From Symbiodinium natans (Eukaryota > Sar > Dinophyceae > Suessiales > Symbiodiniaceae), in assembly GCA_905221605.1 (NCBI GenBank), contig CAJNDS010002374.1, positions 126,001-190,000 of the forward strand: a DNA stretch of 64,000 bases. Reading direction: 5' to 3'. Within the stretch, counting starts at the first letter, position 1. Every line of letters begins with the position of its first letter. The position numbers were made by a program, and so were the translations under genes. The notes beneath the pieces are model-generated. The model worked only from the letters and a program-made list of their open reading frames with translations. It had not been told where the DNA came from and did no database searches. This document shows, one piece after another, positions 14,299-24,570 of the stretch.

Positions 14299-14850
14299 GC
14301 GCCCCATGATGGTCAGCCAGTGGGGACTTGTTGGCAAGAACAATGCAAGACCAGCCCGGGCACCCCATGGTGGTCAGCCAGTGGGGCAGCCCCGAGCAAC
14401 AGCCGACACAACTTGTGGCTTTATTATTGGAGCCCGGCCAAGGTCATAGTGCACAACTGAGCCCAGTTTGACCACGTACCCAAGCAGAAACAGGGGCCGC
14501 GGTCAGCAGGGCTTTCAACACTTTCCAGAAAGGGAGCCTGCGTAAAGCAGCGGCTACCGATTTAGGAAAAAGCTACCCGACAGTCGTCAAACCCTCACTA
14601 TATCCTTTAGCAAAGGACAGTCCGCGCCCCATGGTGGTCAGCCAGTGGGAACTTAACAGCAAGAACAGTGGAGCAAGACCAGCCCAGGGCACCCCATGGT
14701 GGTCAGCCAGTGGAGCAACCCCAAGCAACAGCCAACACAACTTGCGGTTTAACTACGTATCCAAGTAGACTGGGGCCGTTGTCAGAATAGTCCTCCTAGT
14801 TTCCAGAAAGAAAGCCAGCGGTGGCAGCAGCATTACAGCAATCCAACCTT
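14299..14850 (+). repeat. Direct duplication, units ~130-250 bp
   Basis: The block 14,299-14,426 is repeated at 14,623-14,755 with the same word order: CCCCATGRTGGTCAGCCAG, a AAGAACA block, GACCAGCCC, a second CCCCATGGTGGTCAGCCAG, then AGCAACAGCC and ACAACTTG. Similarity continues weakly (CAAG..GGGGCCG, TTTCCAGAAAG) to about 14,550 and 14,815. GGTCAGCCAGTGG therefore occurs four times. No coding role is seen. Confidence 0.85.
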
Positions 14851-15151
14851 AATCCGGCCCGGCACCAGGAAAAGGGCATGTCAGCACGCCTTCCTGATTT
14901 TTGTTCTGCCATGCCAACTCCCTTAGCTGCAGTTGACGGATCAGTAACGGCTGTTTATTGCGGAACAATAGACGGGCTTGCGACAACTTCTCCTTATCAA
15001 CCTTCCACGCAGGGATTTCCGTCGGAAACTCCAACATGCCGTGCCATGTTGGCTTTGGCTGAATGCCACCGAATAGCCTTCTAAACTTGCCAATAATGCA
15101 CTTTATTCCGGTCTGGATGGGAAAGGTGGAGAGGGCAGTTGCAAGGGCCAA
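14849..15151 (-). CDS. Candidate 3' exon of the minus-strand hydrolase-like gene
   Basis: About 100 codons stay open and read like a real protein: mixed charged and hydrophobic residues, for example FPIQTGIKCIIGKFRRLFGG and later KLSQARLLFRNKQPLLIRQL, without low complexity. It lies on the same strand as, and downstream of, the coding stretches at 15.6-22.7 kb, so it may be the last exon or a C-terminal domain of that gene. I do not recognise a family. The exon borders are not placed, and the apparent ATG at the 5' end is probably internal. Confidence 0.4.
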   Translation of the reverse strand: MALATALSTFPIQTGIKCIIGKFRRLFGGIQPKPTWHGMLEFPTEIPAWKVDKEKLSQARLLFRNKQPLLIRQLQLRELAWQNKNQEGVLTCPFPGAGPD

Positions 15152-15628
15152 GGGCTCAGGCTCCTTGGAGTTGCCATGGCAGTACAGTTTGAGGCGCTGC
15201 TTGGTTGGGTGCTTGGATCGGGTAAGCCCCTTAAGGGCGGCCCAATGGGCGGTGGTAGCATTATACCATCAAAAAGGGGCACAGACATCCACTTCGCAAG
15301 GCCGCAAGGTCTCGTGTTCATTGCTCAACGAATCAGGGGGCAGGCGCAGACCCTCCGCATGCCACAGCGCAGAAGTCCGGGCGTCCTCTTGGCTGGGCAG
15401 CGGAGCATCTGGTAGCGTCACTAACACGCCGGTCAGTAGCTGCCAAATTCATTCCTTGCCATATGATTGCTCCTCAGCAAGCCAAATTGTGAGAAAGGTA
15501 TTCAAGGGATTCGTGAACCCTGGGCCTCCGGCTGGCGATGCTTGGTTAGTTTGCGTTTCATGCTTACCCTGAAAACTTGGCAAACCTCCGGATGAATCAA
15601 CTGAGCCCATAAATCGTGCCAATGCCCT

Positions 15629-17170
15629 TTAACAACCAATCCGATGATTAGAAACAAGCACGAGGTCCGTGAGAAAACCCGGTAGCCAGTGTGGCTGCCG
15701 AACGGCATCAAGAGGTGAGTCTTCCATTGGAATTCCTAATGCGACATGCTGCCGCTCCTTGGGCATGTGCAGCAGTGCATCCCAAAGCGGGGTGGAAGCT
15801 CCACCGGGCAGCACCTCGAGCTGGCTAACTCTTGGTAGTGTGTGTTGGTTCGCAAAATGGCTGTGCTGCTCATCTGTCAGGAGCAGGGCAATGGTGAGAT
15901 TGACTGGCTGCATTGCTTTGCTCTCGCCCGGGCCGGTGCGGAGCCTTTTAGGGGATTGGAGCTCAATGAACACACCGGGGTATGCCACATCCCCACCACC
16001 CTCTCGCAAGGTAACCAGCAAGGCAGTACCTTTGGCGGGGACTTTGCCAGCAACCGCAAACCACAGTCTACTCCATTCAGGGACATCAATTAGCTCAGGT
16101 GTGAGAAGGATGACTGACGCCTTTGGACAAACACGGTGAAGCAGGCAGATCGGCCAGGTATGGGTGCCTGGCTTGACCGCCACAGGAGTGCCGGCACGCT
16201 TTACAGCTGCTTGCTCTGGGTAATGGTATTGCTCCGAAGGCTCCTCCTCAATTTCTGCCTCAGAGGCCATGGCTAGGAACTGGTAGCCCAGCATGTCAAC
16301 TAGGCGCTCCAGTGGCAGGTGGGGGAGCCACATGTCCAGCACAAGTTTCATCGTGGGGCCCAGCTCATGATACGGTAGTGGCAGGTCTGTCAGGTGCGGC
16401 TTTGCTTCTGCCAAGAGGACTTTGATGCATTCACTTCGTAAGTCTGCGATACCCCGATTCGAGGCAGGGGGCAGCCGGAGAAATTTCTCCAGGTCGGGGC
16501 GAGTTATCAGTCGTCCTAGTACGGATTTGACGAATGTTTGGGAAGCTTGCGGCAGCTGGACAGAGCCGCAGGCGACACCCATTAAAGATGCTCGGACTGC
16601 GCGATCAAGCCGAGGGTCAGCCAAGCCGCAAATCTTCCGAGTAAGGTCTTTATGCACATATTCCCCCGGCGTAAGCTGGAAGAGCTCCTCACTTTCGACA
16701 AAGTGGCCATAAGAGTGCCCACCATTGCCGAGTGCATCAGACCCGGAGAAATAGTATAGGCGTGCTCCCTCGCGGATCGCTTGCTCTCTTGCTGCCAAAC
16801 TGGGCCGGAAGACGCAGAGCTGGTCACTCTCATGGTGAACAAGGCTAACAGCATGCCGCAATTCCGAGGTAAGAATATAGCGCAACATGGCTCGTGGCAT
16901 GGCTATTCCACCCAAGCGTGCGTCGATGGGGACAAAGTCACCCTTGCATTGGGGAAGTTGTTGACGCTCGTGCCAAGCAATAACCGCCGCTGCGCCCGTA
17001 TAGGAACCAGCTGAGAATCCAGCGACGCGCAATTTGCATTCACCTGCTCTACCCGCGGCGAGGCTCACATGCAAAGCCGTTAACGCAGCAGTGTGTGGCA
17101 TGTGCAAATGGGCCAAGGCAGGGTTTGTCAAAGAGGCTTCGGCGGAGCTAATCCTAGCTCTCACAGCCGC
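15629..17170 (-). CDS. Unrecognised protein with alpha/beta-hydrolase-like core (C-terminal part)
   Basis: About 510 open codons on the minus strand. Near 17,003-17,022 the reading GFSAGSYTG gives a G-x-S-x-G nucleophile elbow after a hydrophobic strand (CKLRVAGFSAG). About 60-110 residues later come HHESDQLCVFRP, a plausible acid-bearing loop, and NGGHSYGHFV (16,702-16,722), a plausible catalytic His. This order is that of serine alpha/beta hydrolases. The rest, to a stop near 15,629, has a Pro/Glu-rich joint (EIEEEPSEQYHYPEQ) and an unrecognised C-terminal domain. The frame differs from that of the upstream stretch 17,161-18,450; the switch lies near 17,170, and I found no convincing intron there, so a frameshift or sequencing indel is possible. 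Substrate unknown. Reading a hydrolase is inference from motif order only. Confidence 0.55.
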   Translation of the reverse strand, partial: AAVRARISSAEASLTNPALAHLHMPHTAALTALHVSLAAGRAGECKLRVAGFSAGSYTGAAAVIAWHERQQLPQCKGDFVPIDARLGGIAMPRAMLRYILTSELRHAVSLVHHESDQLCVFRPSLAAREQAIREGARLYYFSGSDALGNGGHSYGHFVESEELFQLTPGEYVHKDLTRKICGLADPRLDRAVRASLMGVACGSVQLPQASQTFVKSVLGRLITRPDLEKFLRLPPASNRGIADLRSECIKVLLAEAKPHLTDLPLPYHELGPTMKLVLDMWLPHLPLERLVDMLGYQFLAMASEAEIEEEPSEQYHYPEQAAVKRAGTPVAVKPGTHTWPICLLHRVCPKASVILLTPELIDVPEWSRLWFAVAGKVPAKGTALLVTLREGGGDVAYPGVFIELQSPKRLRTGPGESKAMQPVNLTIALLLTDEQHSHFANQHTLPRVSQLEVLPGGASTPLWDALLHMPKERQHVALGIPMEDSPLDAVRQPHWLPGFLTDLVLVSNHRIGC

Positions 17171-18450
17171 AGGCAAGCCACATCCTTCCACCTTGGGGAC
17201 AGAGCACGCGCCCACACCTGGGCAGCCTGAGGCAGGAGCAACAGAGCATGGGATGCGTTGCCGCTGGACGAGAGCAGCAGCGGGCGATGAGTGAGGTCGT
17301 AAACTTCCGGCCCAGCCCACGTAAAGTGCACAGCAGCCATCCCCGCTGCCTGCGTGTTCACAAGGATGGGAAACCACTTTTCCTTGTGCGGACCCTCCCA
17401 CTGCATTCGGGCAACAAGATGCCGTACAAAGAAGGGAAAGTGTGGGATGGACAAGAAGCAGCGACTATCGGTGACCAAGAGGAGGACGTGGGCACCCGCG
17501 GACTCCGCAGCCCGGAGCTGTGGAAGTAGACAGTCAAGCAGTGCCTGGTAGTCGATCGCAGGATGGAACCCTTGAGGGTCAGGCGGCTCACCGACGACTG
17601 CTCCCGCGGCCGCACGCAGTGGCAGCACGCCGCTTGGGGTGGGTTCCGGGAAGTTTTGATCACTCTCTAACGCATGCGTGAGGTCGGCTGGTTCGGCAGG
17701 CCCTGGCCCATTTTCAACATTGAGCGCATTAAGCTGATGTATGGCCTGCATGGCCTTTGCCGCCAGGGCTTGCGGGCATGCGCGGGCAGCGTCGTGCCAG
17801 GGCGGCAAATCCTCTGATGCTGGTGCTGGAGGTGGCAACGACTGGGAGGCGTTAAGCTCCTTCCCACTGACCTCGCTGTGTTTGTGTTCCCTGACCCGGG
17901 GAGGGATCGGTGGTGCAGGAGGTCGGGGGCTATTGCCCGGCCAGAAAACGCTGGGTTGATTCAGTGGTGGAGCCTGCATGGGCAAGGGCGACAGGGCTGC
18001 CTCCCTACCCGCTTCGTGCACGGTGACTGCGCATGCCCAAGGGGGGCCATCTATCGCGCCACCAGGCAGAGCACTCTGTGGTGTAGATAACACACGCCCC
18101 GTAAGGGCACTGCGATGTGGCATGATGCCAATGCCTTGTCTCCCTGCATGCAGGAGAAACAGCGAACGGTGGATTGCAGGGCAAAACAAATTGAGTTGCT
18201 GTCGGCAGAGTGATCCAGGCGCAGCAGATGTTGCACTTCCGGCGGGAAGCAGTGGCACCAACCGGCTGCATTCCGTTTCATCAGGCCGGATGACGCCTGC
18301 TTGCAGCTGCCTGGTCATCGCGATATCACTAGTCCCTAGAGTGGCCAGTGCAGTTAGCTGCCCTCGCTTGGCAACAAAGACCTGGAGCAAGTGCGATCCC
18401 GCAGGGATCGTGTAGGGTTGACACGCATAGGACTCCATGGCTGCAATCAC
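17161..18450 (-). CDS. Unrecognised protein, middle segment of the same gene
   Basis: 429 open codons on the minus strand. An AG acceptor (ATTGCAG) sits directly before the apparent start codon near 18,450, so this is more likely an internal exon than the true start. The N-terminal ~100 residues contain well-mixed sequence (GSHLLQVFVAKRGQLTALAT). A Pro-rich linker follows (PPAPPIPPRVREHKHSEVSG), then a folded-looking stretch with LLDCLLPQLRAAESAGAHVL and LLLVTDSRCFLSIPHFPFFV. The stop near 17,161 overlaps the next coding frame at 17,170. No family recognised. Base and codon use resemble the neighbouring exons. Confidence 0.5.
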   Translation of the reverse strand: MIAAMESYACQPYTIPAGSHLLQVFVAKRGQLTALATLGTSDIAMTRQLQAGVIRPDETECSRLVPLLPAGSATSAAPGSLCRQQLNLFCPAIHRSLFLLHAGRQGIGIMPHRSALTGRVLSTPQSALPGGAIDGPPWACAVTVHEAGREAALSPLPMQAPPLNQPSVFWPGNSPRPPAPPIPPRVREHKHSEVSGKELNASQSLPPPAPASEDLPPWHDAARACPQALAAKAMQAIHQLNALNVENGPGPAEPADLTHALESDQNFPEPTPSGVLPLRAAAGAVVGEPPDPQGFHPAIDYQALLDCLLPQLRAAESAGAHVLLLVTDSRCFLSIPHFPFFVRHLVARMQWEGPHKEKWFPILVNTQAAGMAAVHFTWAGPEVYDLTHRPLLLSSSGNASHALLLLPQAAQVWARALSPRWKDVACLRL

Positions 18451-18767
18451 CGAACGCGGCCTAACCTGGAGTCAAGAATGGCAACCTAGACAGTTTCAAG
18501 AAACGAAGTTAGGCAACAATCAGCACCGGAGGCAACACCAATCCCAGAAAAGGAAACCAAACAACAAGAAAGAGTCATGGCATGCCAGCAACAAATAATC
18601 TAACCACCTCCATTTTGAGCCAATGCGAGCCCAGACGCACATACCAGTTGAGCCCTCGAATGCAAGCACACCTCGATTGGCGGTTTGTTTGTAGCGGCAA
18701 CGCAGGTGCCAGCGAGCGTGAATCGATTAAAGGAAAAAGAAAGGCAACCTCTACCCTGCCCATACGA

Positions 18768-19502
18768 CTACTCTGGAAGCGCAATATGGTCCGCCAGCAG
18801 CCAATCAGGATCACTCAGCAATGCAGGCCACACCACATGCTCCGGGTCCTTGCCGATAACAACCTGGCGGACCGTGAGGCCAGGAGCCCAAGGGTACTGC
18901 GTGCGTCCGTAGCCCTTGAAGACGGTGAAGCGCGAGTCTTCAGAGAGGCACTCAGTTACCGGGGACACCCGATGGTTGCCACGCACCGAGTGGCCGTGCC
19001 GAAGGTTGCGTTGGAAAGTTTCCACATCATGGCGTCCGCCATAAACCAGGATTTGTGTGGCTTCGTTGCTCGGAGCCGGTAACAAGGAGGGAAGACGCAC
19101 TGGGCCCATACACACGCAAGCCCGAAAGCTCGCCGGGTCTCGGCGACTGCAATCTGGTAGGCAATGGTCCCTCCAGAGCCCAAGCCAATAAGGTACGTCG
19201 GCAAGGAGATGTGAGGGCTCACATCACTTTTGGCAGCCTGCAAGAGCGCTAAGATCTCCATGGTATACACAGCTTTCGTCCAGGCGGCGCCGTCAGGTAG
19301 CATCCAGGCGGGCGGAGAGCCTGCCTGCCCTGCCACAGGCCAAGCACAGGCGATGATGGCCCTCTTGAAGGCCAAGTTACTCCACAGGTGTTCGATGCTG
19401 CTGGGTCTCAAAGCCGAGGGGTTCTTGCAGTGCCATGGCACAGAAACGGCAACCTACCCGGTCAAAGAGGGGCAGAGGAGAGGAAGACTGGGCAGCCTTA
19501 CC
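18768..19502 (-). CDS. Alpha/beta-hydrolase-like exon with a frame break
   Basis: Two minus-strand frames together read one domain. From about 19,441 the first frame gives AAWTKAVYTMEILALLQAA and then LPTYLIGLGSGGTIAYQIAV, which resembles the strand-elbow-helix of alpha/beta hydrolases, although the usual G-x-S-x-G is changed to GLGSGG. Near 19,110-19,130 the sense moves by one base to a second frame reading ATQILVYGGRHDVETFQRN and RHGHSVRGNHRVSP, a plausible acid and His region, to a stop near 18,768. The switch falls in a short GTGTGT run. A GT donor (CAG|GTAAGG) lies at 19,501/19,502, and plausible AG acceptors lie upstream of 19,441. The break could be a real frameshift (decayed gene) or an assembly indel. 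Confidence 0.5.
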
Positions 19503-19746
19503 TGAGAGCCATGAAGTCCAGCGCGAAGCCATTGCACACGTCAGCCAACTTGCTCACGCCACGTCCTGACCGTCTGCCCATGCTAAGGGAGGCTGCAACT
19601 ACAGTGACGATGCAATCAATGCTCGCAACTCACTAGATCAGGCAAAACAACATCGCTTACTCATCTTCATCACCCTTTGTCTGTGGAGGAGGGAAATGCA
19701 GGAAGGTTGCGCTGCCATTTGTTCCATCTTCGCACAAAATTCGGGG

Positions 19747-20545
19747 CTAAGAGTCACTACCCGAATGCCCATCATCCTCGAGCATATGCATGGTCTCCTC
19801 ATCAAGATGCTCAAGGATGTCAGTAGCAATGCGTTCATCAAGGAAACACGCTACCCACTCCAGAATGATGGCATGATCGTGGGGGACAGCGTCAGACACT
19901 GCCTGCAAGAGCACAGCAACTTTATCAGCGGTGAAACGCCACGCCAGTAAAAGGTGCTGCTCCAAATGCGCTCTGATCAGGTAAAGTGGATAATCCGCCA
20001 GGCTGTGCACGATGATGGGCCTTGCCCAGGCCAAAACAGCGTTCTGTTGCGGTCCGGGCGGGCGCCTAAACATGGCCAGTAGTGCCCCGTATTCCTTGGC
20101 CAATGCATTTTGCAAATCTGGTGAGAGGTCCCGTAGGTGATGTGCCAGCCAGGCTAGATGACCACCCACTGAGTGCGCAAGTTCGGCCGCTGCTACAGCA
20201 GCGACGGCCCGTTGGGTAGGGAGTCAATTGGGCCGCCGAGGTGTCGCGGATGCTATGCAGAACCAAGAGCTTGGTGAGCGTTATCCACCCAGCGCTACAG
20301 GTGTAGCTATTGCCTTCAAGGATGGGTTCGCCGGAAAAGAGCTCAGGGTGCTCATAAGGATAGCATCGTTCCCAGTCACTGTCTCCTCCGCCGCTGACAG
20401 CAGTGTAAAGGCTGCCGCCGATGACCAACGAAGAAGCCATGCTGAATGTCGTACTACGTCCAAGAGGGGCAGTCGGGCGCCTGCTCCATTGAGCCCTGGC
20501 AGCATAAGAAAGGCAAGAGCAGGCCTGTAGCTGCCTATCACTCAA
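19747..20545 (-). CDS. Unrecognised minus-strand coding segment in two frames
   Basis: The upstream frame (about 20,450-20,220) reads SLVIGGSLYTAVSGGGDSDW and then ERCYPYEHPELFSGEPILEG and TKLLVLHSIRDTSAAQL. Near 20,215 the sense moves to another frame: RAVAAVAAAELAHSVGGHLA, HHLRDLSPDLQNALAKEYGA and, at the end, an acidic tail (DILEHLDEETMHMLEDDG) before a stop near 19,747. The two halves look like one protein broken by an indel or an unplaced splice. No family recognised. Position and strand make it a likely upstream part of the gene at 15.6-19.5 kb. Confidence 0.4.
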
Positions 20546-20620
20546 CCCCTAATATTCAAACACATGGACATGGTCATTCTTTCCACGTAGGCACAAAACG
20601 CCAACTCAAGAGGGGACTCA

Positions 20621-20908
20621 GGGCGTGTGGGTGCGGGCGCACTCACGTACCCTGACCACCTCCTCTCTCCCTCCCCTGTTAATTGGCCCCTCGCAAAAAT
20701 CCGTCTAGAGCCCTCGAGAGCCACCTAAAGATCACTGAGCCACTTGCACACAGCAGGGATCACGTTGGTGAGGGCTCATTGCTCATCAAACAAACGTGGC
20801 AGTGCATGCCTCCTTTGCAGGAAGTGGAGTCAATGTCTACACCGCTATAAACAAGAGAACAAAAAGCTCCCTACGTGCCGCCGTGTGAGTGCGGGCGCCC
20901 TCACGTGG
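20621..20908. repeat. Pair of near-palindromic direct repeats
   Basis: 20,621-20,650 and 20,880-20,908 share GTGTGRGTGCGGGCGC, then a CTCACGT block. Each is itself nearly palindromic (GTGAGTGCGGGCGCCCTCAC in the right copy). They bracket about 230 bp with no coding sense. Read on the minus strand, each begins or ends with a GTGAG-type donor-like word, so the pair may mark ends of an intron or an introner-like insertion. Confidence 0.55.
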
Positions 20909-21076
20909 CAGGAAGAAATTCAAACATCCTCCTCGACTTGCCCAGTGGCCTGGATCCTAGTGCGGCTTGGGGAGGGGAAGAGCATGGCATTATTCCGCAT
21001 TTGCGCAACCCCAAGGTCCATCAGTTACATGAAGCCTGAGCGAGAGGTGGGTGCAATTCACTCGCGTGATACTTAC

Positions 21077-21530
21077 TATGCGCTGGGTACTGGGGAAGGC
21101 TGACGCGGAGGTCACATAGCGCCTACGTGAGGCCCAAGCACCTATGATGCAGCCCCAGCGTCGGCAGACCGCAGCTACTTTCGCTGTCGCACGCAGTGAA
21201 GGAAGGGAAACAATATAATTCTCGCATCCAGGGGCGACGTGAGGGAGGCGATTGTAGCAACATCCCCAAGTTGATTGATGTTGTCGCCGCAGGTACACCT
21301 GTGTGGGCTCCGAGAGACCTTCTCGCGGTTCAATGATTAACCACAGGCTCAAGCACACAGTGCAAGAGGATACAACGCAGAGCATCCACTGGACAATCGT
21401 GAAGGTGCCTATCACCGCACATGGTAGTGGACCCGCTGAAGGCTGATGCGGGTCTCTGATGTGCAACAATCATAAGCAACGGAACGAGGCGCTCCAAATG
21501 GAACTGGGGGCTCGTTACCTCCGCCATACT
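21077..21530 (-). CDS. Candidate exon(s) of the minus-strand gene
   Basis: On the minus strand, 21,330-21,527 reads EVTSPQFHLERLVPLLMIVA; a second frame from about 21,310 reads GLSEPTQVYLRRQHQSTWGC and CENYIVSLPSLRATAKVAAV. The second ends at a textbook donor (GTAAGTAT, at plus 21,069-21,076). The relation of the two frames is unresolved (splice or indel). Protein-like but unrecognised. Confidence 0.35.
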
Positions 21531-21728
21531 AGATGTGTCCTTCCAAGCAGGAGCAGCGGACTACCTTTTGACCCGCTAACTTGACTTGAGCCAGCACTTC
21601 ACGGCACCCATGAGCATGACCAAAGGACACATTCCTCCAATTGCTATACCACGCAAGCATTGGCAAAGATTGGAAAACGGAGGCAATCAACCAGGCTTCC
21701 AAGGCAAAAGGAGAAGCCCTTGGGGTCC

Positions 21729-22612
21729 CTACTGCATTTTCATGAGGATGTTTGCATTCGGGGCGAAAGCTCTGCGCACGGCTGCAGCAGGATTTGCAAC
21801 GGCATCCTGGGAGTCAGCAAGAACAAAGGACCGGCACTCAAGGTGTCCACTGCGTTCCCGCATCGCCTGCACGCACTTGACCATCAACAAGGAAACAGGC
21901 CAGTTACAAGAAGCCAAGATAGGGCAGGACAGATCATGCCAATCACTTGGGTTGAGGAGCGTGAGACTCCAAGAGGGCCATCCATAGTGGACTGGTGGGT
22001 GTGCAGCTCTTACAGCCAAGAGGTCATTGTAAGCATACACAGTGAACGGTGTGCCTACAGGCCAATCCACAAGGGCACAGCAGGGAGGAACAGGCAAGAG
22101 GCTACGTTGCGAGATGGCGAATAACCCCAGTAGATCAGGTTGGAGGCAGGTTGGGCACATGTCACACAAGGCAGGGAACAATTCAATGGCAAGGCGCAGG
22201 GTATTCCCTTCCAGAACTTCTTGTCGAAAGGGGGCAACGCACCAGACAATTTGGACCCTGCACCTTGGTCCTGTGTGGCACGGACCAGGGTGAGGTTGGC
22301 AACAAGGCCACTGTACCGCAGCCTGCAGCGAGGGGCTGTTTCCCGGGCCGACCAAGGGGCTGGAACATGACCATGCAAGGCGGACTGTGTGCGAGGCCAT
22401 AGACTGCCCAGGTGGTCCAACGTCGGCGGATGGGGCGAGTCGATTTGTGCAGGCCAGTGAAGCTCATGAGCTTGTCGGCCACCCAGGAGCAGTAAAGGGG
22501 AAGTCTGACCAGCTGGGTCATCCGCCAAGAGGCGGAGGCACGCAAGTGGATGATCTCCGACCGCGTAGACGTCATATGTGCTCTCGTCAAGAGGCGCAAC
22601 GCAGAAGAACAC
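21729..22612 (-). CDS. Upstream coding segment of the minus-strand gene
   Basis: Two overlapping minus-strand frames look coding in succession. The first, from about 22,612, reads DESTYDVYAVGDHPLACLRL and SPLLLLGGRQAHELHWPAQI. The second, from about 22,270 to 21,729, reads QEVLEGNTLRLAIELFPALC, PVPPCCALVDWPVGTPFTVY and CPILASCNWPVSLLMVKCVQ, ending in ANPAAAVRRAFAPNANI. The content is rich in Trp, Cys and Pro and not low-complexity. The frame change near 22,270-22,400 is another apparent break, as seen at about 20,215, 19,120 and 17,170. No family recognised. Confidence 0.4.
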
Positions 22613-22739
22613 ACCAGCGCGCTCCCCAGTAGGGACAGCGAAGAACCGCTCCCCCTCAACCCTTCCAAGAGAAGGAGCCAGTTCGTGTTAACCGACGCCA
22701 GACAGACAACAGACTGGACAGCCAATTGGCTCCACTAGA

Positions 22740-24170
22740 GCATGTGCCACGGAAAGTCTGGGCCTCCCGAGACATGGCCGATATCCATTCCCTGCTTCGT
22801 ACACCATTCTAACCACGATTGGGAGGCGACAGCAACGCCTTGTGTTGTGGACGCACTGCACTGGTAAGGCAAGCACCCCTAATTCTGCAGAGATCCAACA
22901 GGAGACGCTGTGTGACTACAGGCGTGAGGCGTCGCACTGAGTCTTCACCTCCGAACGTGTGGAATTAGCGGGTTTTTGCCCAATATTGACGTCAGAACCA
23001 CTGGTGACAGATCCAAGGAAAGGGCCTGCGGCACACTGCACGCTCTTGCAGAATTGCCACTGCTACCTTGGGCAGGTATGACGTCTTTTTTCCTTCGGTT
23101 AAGCTCGCTCTCCAATCTACCGGTTCCGTCGTCTTCAAGCCCCTCTCCTAGCCTCCCAAAGGCCACCTCCCACCTTGCTCGCTCGTGCCACCCACCAGAT
23201 CTGGCCCTGTGTAATCAGACGCCCCACCGAGCCTCCCTGCCGAGAATGGAACCAGTGCACGAATCCAGGAATACTAGTTCACCTCCCAAAGCGGCATGTG
23301 CCTTTCAAGAGCAAGGCCTTGGAGCCACTGCGCATTTGCTGGCCAAGTTGCACCTTTGTCCTTGTTGAGGTTACTGGATTTGGATGCATGCTCAAATACA
23401 CAATGTGCTGTTTGGTGTCTTGTCGTCCACCAACTAGGCGCTGAACTCTTCGTTTCTTGTTTTCTCTCTGTTGGTCCTTCTTATCGCTATGATCGCGCTC
23501 GTTCCTCCCATCAGTACATATGTGGCCCTTGCGCGCCACGCCTTTTGCTCAAGCCGCAATAGGTGCAAAGGCCAGCATCCAGTGCAATGGCTCTTTCTGG
23601 TTTTGCGCCGGATCATCTCAGAAGGGTTCTCGGATCCTCCATCAACTTACAGCCCTGCCTTTTCTCGTACGACAACAAATTTTGCGCAATGGAATCCAGT
23701 ATCGCTTTTAGCATCATGCAGCTTTCTGGAACGATCTCCATTCAAGCACATGTGGATGCCGATGCAAAGTCTTCGAACATGGTTGAGATTGCTCCACCAA
23801 CTCATCACCGCTGTTGGCGAAAAGGATTGTTCCTCCAATCAGGGAAGGTCGACGGATGTGGCTGCCTTGTGTGGCAACAATGGGGGTCACAAACTCTGCG
23901 CGCTATGGGCTCTGTGTGTGTGTTGCATGGCACAATGTGCTCGCCAGTCACCTTGGTAAGTCGTGCATTATTGCGCTTCCGATCAGCTCCACTGTCTGCG
24001 AACAGATGGCCAAAGTGAGGTAGGTCCAGCCAGAAGCGATTAAAGCCGATAACGTGACTTCGATTCATTAAGCTGAGAAGAGACATAATTAGATCACCAC
24101 GGCCAAGAAGTGGTCGGGGAATGCTCGACCTCGCACAATTCACGGGCTATGATTGTGGCTCTAGTTAAGA
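22740..24170 (+). other. Unresolved stretch, weak plus-strand coding candidates
   Basis: Several plus-strand frames are open but none is decisive. 23,175-23,444 includes GILVHLPKRHVPFKSKALEP and CTFVLVEVTGFG; 23,563-24,018 includes AFSIMQLSGTISIQAHVDAD and a Trp/Gly/Val-rich tail. They could be exons of a plus-strand gene that continues at 24.2-25.1 kb. No family and no clear splice chain. Confidence 0.25.
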
Positions 24171-24186
24171 CCTGAAATGCACGGTT

Positions 24187-24477
24187 AACAATCGGAATTG
24201 GGCGACCTTCGCACTAGAAGCTGCTAAGAGATTTGTAATGCGGAGAGGGCTTGCTGCAATGCTCCCCCATTGTGCAGGGACAGTGCTTTGGGTGCAGAAG
24301 GACATTGGCTTGTGTGAAGTGTTTGCGGTAACCACCACAAAGTGTGAATTCCAGGCTGCGGTGGATGCATTAAATGCTGCGGGCATCGCGTGTCACAGTC
24401 CGACACTTCCAAAGCGCTCAATGTTTGCCCCCCCCACAGGAAGTGCAAGAGACCAAACTTGGAAGTTCAGAACCTGA
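24187..24477 (+). CDS. Candidate plus-strand exon, unrecognised
   Basis: The plus strand reads well-mixed protein: NNRNWATFALEAAKRFVMRR, then AGTVLWVQKDIGLCEVFAVT and QAAVDALNAAGIACHSP, to a stop at 24,475-24,477. The minus strand over the same bases is Ser/Thr/Ala-rich and less protein-like. No start or splice context was settled and no family is recognised. Confidence 0.35.
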   Translation, partial: NNRNWATFALEAAKRFVMRRGLAAMLPHCAGTVLWVQKDIGLCEVFAVTTTKCEFQAAVDALNAAGIACHSPTLPKRSMFAPPTGSARDQTWKFRT

Positions 24478-24570
24478 AGGTTGAGAGTGAAGATTCTTGC
24501 TGTGAAAGGCGTGCTTTCGTACTTAACGCCCCCTTCCTCCTGACTGCGGTGGTTTGAGCTCAAACCAGTT

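Noticed and set aside
18608-18628. Possible relic of the dinoflagellate spliced leader (TTGGCTCAA on the minus strand)
   Set aside because: Only nine bases match and the flanking leader bases do not; chance matches of this size are expected in 64 kb.
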